Shown here piece after piece: positions 10,301-19,949 of a DNA stretch of 64,000 nucleotides. A program made the position numbers and the translations under genes. Below the pieces are notes generated by a model that did no database searches, had not been told where the DNA came from, and was given only the letters and a program-made list of their open reading frames with translations. Position 1 is the stretch's first letter. Each line of letters starts with the position of its first letter. Source of the DNA: Pohlia nutans (taxonomy: Eukaryota; Streptophyta; Bryopsida; Bryales; Mniaceae); contig CM040085.1 in NCBI GenBank assembly GCA_022496805.1, forward strand, positions 49,691,811-49,755,810, written 5' to 3'.

Positions 10301-11376
10301 TTCAACTTGGGAACGTGGAGGACATCATGGATGGTAATTGTCTTCACCCGACCCTTCACCTCGGTGTCTACGACGATGGATCCTTTACCCACGGCTTGAA
10401 GAACCGTATCATCACCCAAAATGACATTCTTTGGAGATATGACGTGATATGATTGGAAACAAGTCCTAATGGGCGCCATGTGACTCGAGGCTCCCGAATC
10501 AACAATCCAATCGATCACACTACCATTGCATGACACGTCACTTGCCATCATTGCATACTCGTCCCCGTCATCACACCAAGAAGAGACGCTAGTCATAAAT
10601 GCGTACTCATCACCTGCATCGTTGACCTTTGTATTGTTGGCACTTTCCTCTCTCTTGCGTTTGTAGCAAAATTTTGCCAAGTGGCCCTTCTTACCGCAAT
10701 AGTAGCATACCTTGTCTGTAGAGCTCCCACTGGCACCGCTCTTGGATTGCTTCGCCATAAGCGCCGCGCTATCGCCACGAGTCTCGTTCTCTTTGCGCCG
10801 CGAGAGTTCATGCAACAACCGTGATGTCACATAATCAAGAGTGAGCTCGCTAATGGGCCTACTCTCCATAGCAACGATAAGATACTCGTACGACGGCGGC
10901 AAACTCTCGAGGAGCGTCATAACGATATCACCGTCGGTAATGTTGACGTCTGCGCCGTTGAGCTGATCCGCAAGAGCCTTGACTTTGTTGATGTGCGCCA
11001 ACATGTCGTCGTTTTCTTCCATTTTGATGGTGAAAAACTTGCGCCTCAAGAACAAGATATTGACCAAGCTCTTTGCCTCATGAATATTGCAAAGCTTGGC
11101 CCATGCCTCGGCGGGAGTCTTGCACGACCGAATATGAGAAAGCTGGGAATCAGAAAGATTAAGAGCCAAAATCGCAAAGGCCTTTTTCTCTCGCCGAGTG
11201 TACGCAGTTCGCACCCTAGCCTCGGCGTCGGACGAAGGCGGTTCCTCACTACCCTCAACTATCTCCCACAATTCTTTTTCGGCCATGACCATTTCCATCT
11301 TGAATTTCCACAAGTGGAAGTTGACGCCATCGAACTTGTCTACAACCTTAGCCCCTTCACCCTCAAATGTAGCCAT
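7303..11376 (-). CDS. copia Gag-Pol polyprotein, intact (1357 aa)
   Basis: This single frame encodes everything needed for retrotransposition. Numbered from the ATG at 11376: Gag about 1-215; CCHC knuckle C224, C227, H232, C237 for RNA binding; aspartic protease DSGAS at 293-297; integrase zinc site H431, H436, C466, C469; integrase catalytic D497, D560, E596 with copia spacing (62 and 35 residues between); an acidic linker about 742-770; RT with D940 in MDVKTAF and YVDD 1025-1028; RNase H with D1197, E1238, D1274. The open frame extends nine codons upstream to a GTG, but the ATG (GAT ATG G, purine at -3) is the first ATG after an in-frame stop. There is no frameshift between Gag and Pol and no env gene. 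The stop lies in the LTR. Private residues include SWCDDG, IVRARD and ALAKDR. All catalytic residues are present, so it is probably active. Confidence 0.96.
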   Translation of the reverse strand: MATFEGEGAKVVDKFDGVNFHLWKFKMEMVMAEKELWEIVEGSEEPPSSDAEARVRTAYTRREKKAFAILALNLSDSQLSHIRSCKTPAEAWAKLCNIHEAKSLVNILFLRRKFFTIKMEENDDMLAHINKVKALADQLNGADVNITDGDIVMTLLESLPPSYEYLIVAMESRPISELTLDYVTSRLLHELSRRKENETRGDSAALMAKQSKSGASGSSTDKVCYYCGKKGHLAKFCYKRKREESANNTKVNDAGDEYAFMTSVSSWCDDGDEYAMMASDVSCNGSVIDWIVDSGASSHMAPIRTCFQSYHVISPKNVILGDDTVLQAVGKGSIVVDTEVKGRVKTITIHDVLHVPKLKANLLSVRHLVMKHLRVEFSDQGCFVLSPSREEVAIIHEVNGLYQIKFSKMHAAESATLVQSSSNEDKLALWHRRLGHLNVKSVKALRGMVSGMDLAQSHVAPSSFTCEGCIEGKQQRSPFPVDGATRATKVLEIVHSDVCGPMKTTSMGGCKYFVTFIDDFSRKIWLYPIKAKSECFEKFKEFKALVEKQSEHKIKVFRSDNGGEFMSNEFGELLKKEGIARQTTTPYTPQQNGVAERANRTIVEMARSMLHAQNLGLDLWAEAVVTAVYTRNRCPTSAVQNMTPEQAWSGRPPRVEHMRTFGCIAFAKVPDSQRTKLEAKATKCVFLGYCEGTKAYRLMSLETKKIVRARDVTFCENSKVEDNLDDGPSGRSGDKPAIVDQSSKSPVIDIVDEDEDDEDGGDEEHIEERPLKTKNGEKKAQATAVEDNASSSDRRYPERNRRPLGEWWKNHILPQGEEEHANVALLDAPLTIREALSCDDANKWEQAMQEEYKSLMDNGTWELTPLPKNRNAIGCKWVFRAKRDATGDVVRYKARLVAKGFSQIEGVDFHETFAPVAKFTTIRCILAIGAAMDLEMHQMDVKTAFLNGELDEDIYMVQPEGFVQRGNENLVCKLNKSLYGLKQSPRAWYQKIDTFLVHIGFTRSIADHSLYFMQKGQHVVIVIIYVDDLIILASCMSSLKALKAMLENEYEMSDLGELHFCLGVEFVRDRATRTITMNQSKYVMDVLKRFGMEDCKPVGTPLDVNSKLVKLTDEEYALEAQSMVDVPYKQAVGSLMYAMIATRPDLAYPISVVSQHMARPGSSHWVAVKRIMRYLKGTSDVRLCLGGDNIVLSGYCDADYAGDTNDRRSTTGYMFKVGSGAVSWNSKRQQTTATSTVEAEYMATSHGTKEAIWLRQLMADVRCTQEEATTIMCDNQGSMSLAKNPTHHSRTKHIDVQYHFIREKLEMKVIELKYCPTEHMVADVLTKALAKDRHQRLVVAFGLEGFGYSQSGSVEVG

Positions 11377-11963
11377 ATCCTTGATTGAAGGACGTACGCT
11401 CACAAAATTCAGCCCCTAGAAAGCTAAGAAAAATTGTTTTTATGATTTTTGACAATTTTGTGATTTGTGAGGCAAATTGCACACGTATGTGCTTCTAATG
11501 CCTCCAAACTAATTCCAAACACTAAATCAGCACCTTTGTGCTACACATCAACCTCACAACACTCAATCGTGATGGTTCTTAGTGAATTTGCACAAGATCA
11601 TACCACAACACCCTAACTAGGAGAATTGCGCACTCGTTGGCTCAAATCCACTCAAATCAGCACCCTTGTGCTTCACAACATGTAATGCACCCTATGCACA
11701 CCCTTGTGCCTTCCAAGGACTCTAAATCAATGCAAATTCAGCCCCTTCAAGTCCTAATTGCATTGAAATTCATCAAATCAGCCCCGTTGTGCATTCACTA
11801 ACCCAAACTCTAATTTTGAGCACTCCAAGGGCATAACTCACATTCCAAACCCTTGTGCAAGAATTGCAATACCAAAATCAGATTGTAGACTCACCCCAAG
11901 AGCCTCAAAGCATAAAAGTGCCTTGCAACAACACAAGTGCACAAATTGAGCACAAATTGAGCC

Positions 11964-12043
11964 AATAAGCTCCAATAAGCTCCAATAAGCTCCAATAAGC
12001 TCCAATCAGCTCCAATATACTCCAACAAGCACCAATAGGCTCC
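11964..12043 (-). repeat. 10-bp minisatellite in the El-E leader
   Basis: Eight tandem decamers: four AATAAGCTCC, then AATCAGCTCC, AATATACTCC, AACAAGCACC and AATAGGCTCC. The array recurs in every leader with varying composition; El-F (17377-17456) has five perfect units out of eight, while El-K (44513-44582) has seven units in total. Confidence 0.9.
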
Positions 12044-12334
12044 AAAGCTCCAATTCAGCCCTTGTAGACGTGTATAAACTCCAAAGGTGCTCCAAAGTGC
12101 TCCAAAAGCTCCAAATCAACAAATGATAGCTCCAAAGTGCGAATTCAGCCCTCCAACACGTAGATCAAAGGTAGGAAGATTGTAATACCTCCCAATGTCG
12201 AAATCAGCCCACCAAAGCTCGAATTCAGCCCTCCAAAGTTCCAAATGAGCGCTCCAATACTCCAAAATCAGCGCTCCAACGCACGACCTCCACACAATGA
12301 GCAATCTAATCTTTGACTCACGCAAAACACATGA

Positions 12335-12348
12335 GTGGGCCCATAACC
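12335..12348 (-). promoter_or_regulatory. primer binding site (half-tRNA iMet type) of El-E
   Basis: In sense the 14 bases directly after the LTR read GGTTATGGGCCCAC. They are not complementary to a tRNA 3' end but to the anticodon arm of initiator tRNA-Met (GTGGGCCCATAACC, with the CAT anticodon), as recalled for plant iMet. Drosophila copia and yeast Ty5 prime this way, from a tRNA cleaved in the anticodon loop. The same 14-mer follows the 5' LTR of every copy: 17748-17761, 20269-20282, 28806-28819, 33482-33495, 41927-41940, 44871-44884, 51522-51535, 57560-57573, 58366-58379 and 59676-59689. Confidence 0.85.
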
Positions 12349-12666
12349 TATTGAAGGTTAGATTAGAATGCCAAAGCCTCACACAAACACTTGGAATGCA
12401 TAGGAAAGAGATAATCTTTACTCATGGGCTGCCCCTCTTAAGTAGCACACCCAAGGGAGTCCCCTTGACAAACCATATGGGACATCAGCCCATACTCCAC
12501 TCCTAGTACACTAGGATCAGCCCATATCACTTGGGAGACCCAATTCTCATTATCTCTAACTAGTACCACTTCTCTAGTTGCTAGTCTAGCTCATTCGCAT
12601 TATCTACTCTACCTAATGCGCATGGCTATGAGCAACTTCAGCCCACGCAATCATCCTACTTCAACA
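12349..12666 (-). repeat. 5' LTR of El-E
   Basis: 318-bp LTR identical by eye to 7001-7318. It is followed on its outer side by the ATCTA duplication and then by the remainder of the El-F LTR. Confidence 0.97.
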
Positions 12667-12715
12667 ATCTACTCTAGCTAATGCGCATGGCTATGAGCAA
12701 CTTGAGCCCACGCAA

Positions 12716-15700
12716 TCATCCTACTTCAACACTCCCACTTTGCGAATAGCCAAAGCCTTGGAGCCCAAATGCCACCACTAGTCTTTGATGTCGATCTCTC
12801 GCAAGAGCCTTTGTCAGCACGTCCGCCACCATGTGCTCCGTTGGACAATACTTCAACTCTATCACCTTCATCTCTAACTTCTCTCGAATGAAGTGATATT
12901 GCACATCAATGTGCTTTGTACGTGAGTGATGCGTTGGATTCTTTGCCAATGACATACTCCCTTGGTTGTCACACATGATTGTTGTAGCCTCCTCTTCAGT
13001 GCATCTCACATCCGCCATTAGTTGCCTCAACCAAATGGCCTCCTTCGTACCGTGGCTCGTCGCCATGTACTCCGCCTCAACCGTTGACGTGGCCGTGGTT
13101 TGTTGGCGCTTGCTATTCCATGAAACGGCCCCCGATCCAACTTTGAACATGTACCCCGTGGTGGATCTACGATCATTGGTATCACCCGCATAATCCGCAT
13201 CACAATACCCACTCAACACAATGTTGTCACCTCCAAGACACAACCTCACATCACTTGTGCCTTTCAAGTACCGCATGATCCTCTTGACCGCAACCCAATG
13301 ACTTGAACCCGGTCTTGCCATGTGTTGACTCACAACGCTGATTGGATACGCAAGGTCCGGCCTTGTTGCAATCATAGCATACATCAATGACCCTACAGCT
13401 TGCTTGTATGGCACATCCACCATAGATTGAGCCTCTAATGCATACTCCTCATCGGTGAGTTTCACGAGTTTGGAATTCACATCCAACGGAGTGCCAACCG
13501 GTTTGCAATCCTCCATGCCAAAGCGTTTGAGAACATCCATAACATACTTGCTTTGATTCATTGTTATGGTGCGTGTTGCTCTATCTCGCACAAACTCAAC
13601 TCCTAGACAAAAGTGCAACTCACCGAGATCACTCATCTCGTACTCGTTCTCAAGCATTGCCTTCAATGCCTTCAAAGAGATCATACAACTTGCAAGGATG
13701 ATCAAATCATCCACATATATGATCACGATGACCACATGTTGCCCCTTTTGCATGAAATACAAGCTGTGATCAGCGATGCTCCTTGTGAACCCGATATGAA
13801 CAAGAAACGTGTCAATCTTTTGATACCATGCGCGTGGAGATTGCTTCAACCCATACAATGACTTGTTCAACTTGCAAACAAGGTTCTCATTACCTCGTTG
13901 CACAAATCCTTCGGGTTGTACCATGTAGATGTCCTCGTCCAACTCGCCGTTCAAGAACGCCGTCTTCACATCCATTTGATGCATTTCCAAATCCATGGCA
14001 GCCCCGATGGCCAAAATGCATCGAATAGTGGTGAATTTCGCCACCGGTGCAAAGGTCTCATGAAAATCAACACCTTCGATTTGTGAAAAGCCCTTTGCCA
14101 CCAATCTTGCCTTATAACGAACCACATCACCCGTTGCATCTCTCTTTGCACGAAATACCCACTTACAACCGATAGCGTTGCGATTCTTGGGGAGGGGAGT
14201 CAATTCCCAAGTGCCATTGTCCATCAACGATTTGTACTCCTCTTGCATGGCTTGCTCCCACTTGTTTGCATCATCACAACTCAACGCTTCACGAATCGTC
14301 AATGGAGCATCTAAAAGTGCAACGTTTGCATGCTCCTCCTCACCTTGAGGGAGAATATGATTCTTCCACCACTCGCCAAGTGGTCTACGATTTCTCTCTG
14401 GATAACGACGATCGCTCGAGGATGCATTGTCTTCAACCGCCGTTGCTTGTGCCTTTTTCTCGCCATTCTTCGTCTTCAAAGGTGGCTCCTCAATATGTTC
14501 CTCACGACCTCCATCTTCGTCATCTTCGTCTTCATCAACAATATCAATAACGGGAGATTTGGAAGATTGGTCCACAATGGCCGGTTTATCGCCACTTCTC
14601 CCACTTGGACCATCGTCCAAATTGTCTTCAACCTTGGAATTCTCGCAAAATGTCACATCACGAGCTCGAATGATCTTCTTGGTCTCGAGCGACATGAGCC
14701 TGTACGCCTTGGTACCTTCACAATATCCAAGAAACACACATTTTGTTGCCTTGGCCTCAAGTTTGGTTCTTTGAGAATCGGGTACCTTTGCATATGCGAT
14801 GCATCCAAATGTGCGCATGTGCTCCACGCGGGGTGGCCTCCCACTCCACGCTTGCTCTGGTGTCATGTTTTGAACCGCACTCGTCGGGCATCGGTTGCGT
14901 GTGTACACCGCAGTCACCACCGCTTCCGCCCAAAGGTCCAAACCCAAATTTTGTGCATGCAACATACTCCTTGCCATTTCCACAATTGTTCGATTTGCAC
15001 GCTCTGCAACTCCGTTTTGTTGTGGTGTATATGGCGTTGTGGTTTGTCTAGCAATGCTTTCTTTCTTCAATAACTCTCCAAATTGGTTGGACATGAACTC
15101 GCCGCCATTATCCGATCGAAACACCTTGATCTTGTGCTCGGATTGCTTCTCAACCAACGCCTTGAACTCTTTGAACTTCTCAAAACACTCGCTCTTTGCT
15201 TTGATCGGATACAACCATATCTTCCTCGAAAAATCATCCATGAACGTCACAAAATACTTGCAACCCCCCATAGACGTGGTCTTCATTGGACCGCACACGT
15301 CGGAATGCACAATCTCAAGAACCTTGGTTGCACGAGTTGCCCCATCAACTGGAAACGGTGAGCGTTGTTGCTTGCCTTCAATACAACCCTCACATGTGAA
15401 CGAACTAGGTGCGACGTGTGATTGTGCAAGATCCATGCCACTTACCATTCCACGCAGTGCTTTCACACTCTTGACATTCAAATGCCCGAGACGACGATGC
15501 CACAACGCCAACTTGTCTTCGTTTGAACTCGATTGCACCAACGTTGCGGATTCCGCCGCGTGCATCTTGGAAAACTTGATTTGGTACAAGCCGTTGACTT
15601 CGTGTATAATGGCCACCTCCTCACGACTTGGGGACAACACAAAACACCCTTGGTCGCTAAATTCCACTCGCAAATGCTTCATCACCAAATGTCGCACCGA

Positions 15701-16789
15701 TAAAAGATTTGCCTTCAACTTGGGAACGTGGAGGACATCATGGATGGTAATTGTCTTCACACGACCCTTCACCTCGGTGTCTACGACGATGGATCCTTTA
15801 CCCACGGCTTGAAGAACCGTATCATCACCCAAAATGACATTCTTTGGAGATATGACGTGATATGATTGGAAACAAGTCCTAATGGGCGCCATGTGACTCG
15901 AGGCTCCCGAATCAACAATCCAATCGATCACACTACCATTGCATGACACGTCACTTGCCATCATTGCATACTCGTCCCCGTCATCACTACAAGAAGAGAC
16001 GCTAGTCATAAATGCGTACTCATCACCTGCATCGTTGACCTTTGTATTGTTGGCACTTTCCTCTCTCTTGCGTTTGTAGCAAAATTTTGCCAAGTGGCCC
16101 TTCTTACCGCAATAGTAGCATACCTTGTCTGTAGAGCTCCCACTGGCACCGCTCTTGGATTGCTTCGCCATAAGCGCCGCGCTATCGCCACGAGTCTCGT
16201 TCTCTTTGCGCCGCGAGAGTTCATGCAACAACCGTGATGTCACATAATCAAGAGTGAGCTCGCTAATGGGCCTACTCTCCATAGCAACGATAAGATACTC
16301 GTACGACGGCGGCAAACTCTCGAGGAGCGTCATAACGATATCACCGTCGGTAATGTTGACGTCTGCGCCGTTGAGCTGATCCGCAAGAGCCTTGACTTTG
16401 TTGATGTGCGCCAACATGTCGTCGTTTTCTTCCATCTTGATGGTGAAAAACTTGCGCCTCAAAAACAAGATATTGACCAAGCTCTTTGCCTCATGAATAT
16501 TGCAAAGCTTGGCCCATGCCTCGGCGGGAGTCTTGCACGACCGAATATGAGAAAGCTGGGAATCAGAAAGATTAAGAGCCAAAATCGCAAAGGCCTTTTT
16601 CTCTCGCCGAGTGTACGCAGTTCGTACCCTAGCCTCGGCGTCGGACGAAGGCGGTTCCTCACTACCCTCAACTATCTCCCACAATTCTTTTTCGGCCATG
16701 ACCATTTCCATCTTGAATTTCCACAAGTGCAGGTTGACGCCATCGAACTTGTCTACAACCTTAGCACCTTCACCCTCAAATGTAGCCAT
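12716..16789 (-). CDS. copia Gag-Pol polyprotein of El-F, intact (1357 aa)
   Basis: Same length and domain order as in El-E, with all zinc-site and catalytic residues present. Private changes include VNLHLWK at the Gag start, FMDDFSR and KESIARQ in integrase, CIAYAKV, GGREEHIEEPPL in the acidic linker, SCMISLKAL after the RT YVDD box, TEEEAT and GLQGFG. The GTG nine codons upstream (16816) is not taken as the start. Although the element appears to be recombinant, the reading frame is undamaged. Confidence 0.95.
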   Translation of the reverse strand: MATFEGEGAKVVDKFDGVNLHLWKFKMEMVMAEKELWEIVEGSEEPPSSDAEARVRTAYTRREKKAFAILALNLSDSQLSHIRSCKTPAEAWAKLCNIHEAKSLVNILFLRRKFFTIKMEENDDMLAHINKVKALADQLNGADVNITDGDIVMTLLESLPPSYEYLIVAMESRPISELTLDYVTSRLLHELSRRKENETRGDSAALMAKQSKSGASGSSTDKVCYYCGKKGHLAKFCYKRKREESANNTKVNDAGDEYAFMTSVSSCSDDGDEYAMMASDVSCNGSVIDWIVDSGASSHMAPIRTCFQSYHVISPKNVILGDDTVLQAVGKGSIVVDTEVKGRVKTITIHDVLHVPKLKANLLSVRHLVMKHLRVEFSDQGCFVLSPSREEVAIIHEVNGLYQIKFSKMHAAESATLVQSSSNEDKLALWHRRLGHLNVKSVKALRGMVSGMDLAQSHVAPSSFTCEGCIEGKQQRSPFPVDGATRATKVLEIVHSDVCGPMKTTSMGGCKYFVTFMDDFSRKIWLYPIKAKSECFEKFKEFKALVEKQSEHKIKVFRSDNGGEFMSNQFGELLKKESIARQTTTPYTPQQNGVAERANRTIVEMARSMLHAQNLGLDLWAEAVVTAVYTRNRCPTSAVQNMTPEQAWSGRPPRVEHMRTFGCIAYAKVPDSQRTKLEAKATKCVFLGYCEGTKAYRLMSLETKKIIRARDVTFCENSKVEDNLDDGPSGRSGDKPAIVDQSSKSPVIDIVDEDEDDEDGGREEHIEEPPLKTKNGEKKAQATAVEDNASSSDRRYPERNRRPLGEWWKNHILPQGEEEHANVALLDAPLTIREALSCDDANKWEQAMQEEYKSLMDNGTWELTPLPKNRNAIGCKWVFRAKRDATGDVVRYKARLVAKGFSQIEGVDFHETFAPVAKFTTIRCILAIGAAMDLEMHQMDVKTAFLNGELDEDIYMVQPEGFVQRGNENLVCKLNKSLYGLKQSPRAWYQKIDTFLVHIGFTRSIADHSLYFMQKGQHVVIVIIYVDDLIILASCMISLKALKAMLENEYEMSDLGELHFCLGVEFVRDRATRTITMNQSKYVMDVLKRFGMEDCKPVGTPLDVNSKLVKLTDEEYALEAQSMVDVPYKQAVGSLMYAMIATRPDLAYPISVVSQHMARPGSSHWVAVKRIMRYLKGTSDVRLCLGGDNIVLSGYCDADYAGDTNDRRSTTGYMFKVGSGAVSWNSKRQQTTATSTVEAEYMATSHGTKEAIWLRQLMADVRCTEEEATTIMCDNQGSMSLAKNPTHHSRTKHIDVQYHFIREKLEMKVIELKYCPTEHMVADVLTKALARDRHQRLVVAFGLQGFGYSQSGSVEVG

Positions 16790-17761
16790 ATCCTTGATTG
16801 AAGGACGTACGCTCACAAAATTCAGCCCCTAGAAAGCTAACAAAAATTGTTTTTATGATTTTTTGACAATTTTGTGATTTGTGAGGCAAATTGCACACGT
16901 ACGTGCTTCTATGCCTCCAAACTAATTCCAAACACTAAATCAGCACCTTTGTGCTACACATCAACCTCACAACACTCAATCGTGATGGTTCTTAGTGAAT
17001 TTGCACAAGATCATACCACAACACCCTAACTAGGAGAATTGCGCACTCGTTGGCTCAAATCCACTCAAATCAGCACCCTTGTGCTTCACAACACGTAATG
17101 CACCCTATGGACACCCTTGTGCCTTCCAAGGACTCTAAATCAATGCAAATTCAGCCCCTTCAAGTCCTAATTGCATTGAAATTCATCAAATCAGCCCCGT
17201 TCTGCATTCACTAACCCAAACTCTAATTTTGAGCACTCCAAGGGCATAACTCACATTCCAAACCCTTGTGCAAGAATTGCAATACCAAAATCAGATTGTA
17301 GACTCACCCCAAGAGCCTCAAAGCATAAAAGTGCCTTGCAACAACACAAGTGCACAAATTGAGCACAAATTGAGCCAATAAGCTCCAATAAGCTCCAATA
17401 AGCTCCAATAAGCTCCAATAAGCTCCAATATACTCCAACAAGCACCAATAAGCTCCAAAGCTCCAATTCAGCCCTTGTAGACGTGTATAAACTCCAAAAG
17501 TGCTCCAAAGTGCTCCAAAAGCTCCAAATCAACAAATGATAGCTCCAAAGTGCGAATTCAGCCCTCCAACACGTAGATCAAAGGTAGGAAGATTGTAATA
17601 CCTCCCAATGTCGAAATCAGCCCACCAAAGCTCGAATTCAGCCCTCCAAAGTTCCAAATGAGCGCTCCAATACTCCAAAATCAGCGCTCCAACGCACGAC
17701 CTCCACACAATGAGCAATCTAATCTTTGACTCACGCAAAACACATGAGTGGGCCCATAACC
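16790..17761 (-). other. El-F leader and primer site
   Basis: A leader of about 0.97 kb with the decamer array at 17377-17456 (five perfect AATAAGCTCC units of eight) and the primer site at 17748-17761. No gene is seen. Confidence 0.85.
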
Positions 17762-18079
17762 TATTGAAGGTTAGATTAGAATGCCAAAGCCTCACACAAA
17801 CACTTGGAATGCATAGGAAAGAGATAATCTTTACTCATGGGCTGCCCCTCTTAAGTAGCACACCCAAGGGAGTCCCCTTGACAAACCATATGGGACATCA
17901 GCCCATACTCCACTCCTAGTACACTAGGATCAGCCCATATCACTTGGGAGACCCAATTCTCATTATCTCTAACTAGTACCACTTCTCTAGTTGCTAGTCT
18001 AGCTCATTCGCATCATCTACTCTAGCTAATGCGCATGGCTATGAGCAACTTCAGCCCACGCAATCATCCTACTTCAACA
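17762..18079 (-). repeat. 5' LTR of El-F
   Basis: 318-bp LTR carrying GAGATAATC, TTGACAAAC and ATTATCTCT, like the El-E LTRs and unlike the 3' LTR of its own element. The outer flank is ACAATATCAAC from the integrase/RT linker of fragment 5. Confidence 0.95.
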
Positions 18080-19949
18080 ACAATATCAACAACGGGAGAT
18101 TTGGAAGATTGGTCCACAATGGCCGGTTTATCGCCACTTCTCCCACTTGGACCATCGTCCAAATTGTCTTCAACCTTGGAATTCTCGCAAAATGTCACAT
18201 CACGAGCTCGAACGATCTTCTTGCTCTCGAGCGACATCAGCCTGTACGCCTTGGTACCTTCACAATATCGAAGAAACACACATTTTGTTGCCTTGGCCTC
18301 AAGTTTGGTTCTTTGAGAATCGGGTACCTTTGCAAATGCGATGCATCCAAATGTGCGCATGTGCTCCACGCGGGGAGGCCTCCCACTCCACGCTTGCTCT
18401 GGTGTCATGTTTTGAACCGCACTGGTCGGGCATCGGTTGCGTGTGTACACCGCAGTCACCACCGCTTCCGCCCAAAGGTCCATACCCAAATTTTGTGCAT
18501 GCAACATACTCCTTGCCATTTCCACAATTGTTCGATTTGCACGCTCTGCAACTCCGTTTTGTTGTGGTGTATATGGTGTTGTGGTTTGTCTAGCAATGCC
18601 TTCTTTCTTCAATAACTCTCCAAATTGGTTGGACAAGAACTCGCCGCCATTATCCGATCGAAACACCTTGATCTTGTGCTCGGATTGCTTCTCAACCAAC
18701 GCCTTGAACTCTTTGAACTTCTCAAAACACTCGCTCTTTGCTTTGATCGGATACAACCATATCTTCCTCGAAAAATCATCAATGAACGTCACAAAATACT
18801 TGCAACCCCCCATAGACGTGGTTTTCATTGGACCACACACTTCGGAATGCACAATCTCAAGAACCTTGGTTGCACGAGTTGCCCCATCAACTGGAAACGG
18901 TGAGCGTTGTTGCTTGCCTTCAATACAACCCTCACATGTGAATGAACTAGGTGCGACGTGTGATTGTGCAAGATTCATGCCACTTACCATTCCACGGAGT
19001 GCTTTCACACTCTTGACATTCAAATGCCCGAGACGACGATGCCACAACGCCAACTTGTCTTCGTTTGAACTCGATTGCACCAACGTTGCGGATTCCGCCG
19101 CGTGCATCTTGGAAAACTTGATTTGGTACAAGCCGTTGACTTCGTGTATAATGGCCACCTCCTCACGACTTGGAGACAACACAAAACACCCTTGGTCGCT
19201 AAATTCCACTCGCAAATGCTTCATCACCAAATGTCGCACCGATAAAAGATTTGCCTTCAACTTGGGAACGTGGAGGACATCATGGATGGTAATTGTCTTC
19301 ACACGACCCTTCACCTCGGTGTCTACGACGATAGATCCTTTACCCACGGCTTGAAGAACCGTATCATCACCCAAAATGACATTCTTTGGAGATATGACGT
19401 GATATGATTGGAAACAAGTCCTAATGGGCGCCATGTGACTCGAGGCTCCCGAATCAACAATCCAATCGATCACACTACCATTGCATGATACGTCACTTGC
19501 CATCATTGCATACTCGTCCCCGTCATTACTACAAGAAGAGACGCTAGTCATAAATGCGTACTCATCACCTGCATCGTTGACCTTTGTATTGTTGGCACTT
19601 TCTTCTCTCTTGCGTTTGTAGCAAAATTTTGCCAAGTGGCCCTTCTTACCGCAATAGTAGCATACCTTGTCTGTAGAACTCCCACTGGCACCGCTCTTGG
19701 ATTGCTTCGCCATAAGCGCCGCGCTATCGCCACGAGTCTCGTTCTCTTTGCGCCGCGAGAGTTCATGCAACAACCGTGATGTCACATAATCAAGAGTGAG
19801 CTCGCTAATGGGCCTACTCTCCATAGCAACGATAAGATACTCGTACGACGGCGGCAAACTCTCGAGGAGCGTCATAACGATATCACCGTCGGTAATGTTG
19901 ACGTCTGCGCCGTTGAGCTGATCCGCAAGAGCCTTGACTTTGTTGATGT
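18080..19949 (-). pseudogene. Fragment 5: Gag-protease-integrase fragment
   Basis: This minus-strand coding fragment covers about codons 128-751, that is late Gag, zinc knuckle, DSGAS protease and the full integrase core, with no stop inside. At its 3' side it runs in frame into the El-F LTR and ends DIV-VEVG-stop (18064). At its 5' side it is cut after GATGT by the El-G LTR. Private residues include HSEVCGP (D to E next to the first integrase aspartate), LGMDLW, FLRYCEG and PVVDIV. It has no LTR of its own in the window. Confidence 0.9.

Larger units (their letters stand above)
11377..12348 (-). other. El-E leader (5' UTR)
   Basis: This 972-bp non-coding leader lies between the primer site and the ATG. 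In sense orientation it is rich in the motif GCTGAWTT, about eleven times, usually after GG or GC. It contains a tandem array of eight 10-bp units (AATAAGCTCC on the plus strand, 11964-12043) and ends in an A/T-rich tract just before the ATG. No ATG-initiated frame of convincing length is seen in sense. It could hold packaging or dimerisation signals, which is inference. Confidence 0.85.
7001..12666 (-). mobile_element. El-E: complete young copia element (5666 bp), TSD ATCTA
   Basis: The element is complete on the minus strand: 3' LTR 7001-7318, polyprotein 7303-11376, leader 11377-12348, 5' LTR 12349-12666. It is flanked by perfect ATCTA duplications (6996-7000, 12667-12671). Both LTRs carry the same diagnostic variants (GAGATAATC, TTGACAAAC, ATTATCTCT, CTCTACCTAATG). 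It sits inside the LTR of El-F and must be younger than El-F. Confidence 0.97.
6743..12731 (-). repeat. 3' LTR of El-F, interrupted
   Basis: The LTR is in two pieces, 6743-7000 and 12672-12731 (258 + 60 = 318 bp). Bases 6996-7000 and 12667-12671 are both ATCTA, the target duplication of El-E. It differs from the 5' LTR of El-F at, for example, AGTCC/AGCCC and TTGAG/TTCAG. Confidence 0.94.
6743..18079 (-). mobile_element. El-F: full-length copia element, 3' LTR split by El-E
   Basis: This minus-strand element has its 3' LTR at 6743-7000 plus 12672-12731, its coding region at 12716-16789 and its 5' LTR at 17762-18079. The outer flanks do not match: ATCTT on the left, from codon ~523 of one copy, and ACAAT on the right, from codon ~751. 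Its two LTRs differ at about six bases by eye. Mismatched flanks with diverged LTRs suggest El-F is a recombinant of two insertions rather than one integration product. Confidence 0.9.

Noticed and set aside
9482..10399. Conserved 305-codon frame antisense to protease/integrase, present in most copies
   Set aside because: It is the shadow of the polyprotein on the other strand. It persists because the copies are nearly identical, has no recognisable domain, and is cut wherever the sense gene is cut.
11377..11403. Nine codons upstream of the polyprotein ATG (GTG start)
   Set aside because: GTG is not a normal eukaryotic start; the ATG nine codons in has good context and follows an in-frame stop with no earlier ATG.
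11964..12043. Regular short repeats considered as a CRISPR array
   Set aside because: Units are 10 bp with no spacers and lie in a retrotransposon leader.
12335..12348. tRNA-like sequence considered as a tRNA gene fragment
   Set aside because: Only 14 bases match the anticodon arm and they sit exactly at the LTR edge in every copy; this is a primer site.
12116..12382. 88-codon frame spanning the LTR end and leader in sense
   Set aside because: It starts at GTG inside the LTR, is Trp/Leu-rich through the decamer and GCTGAWTT repeats, and has no ATG or homology that I recognise.
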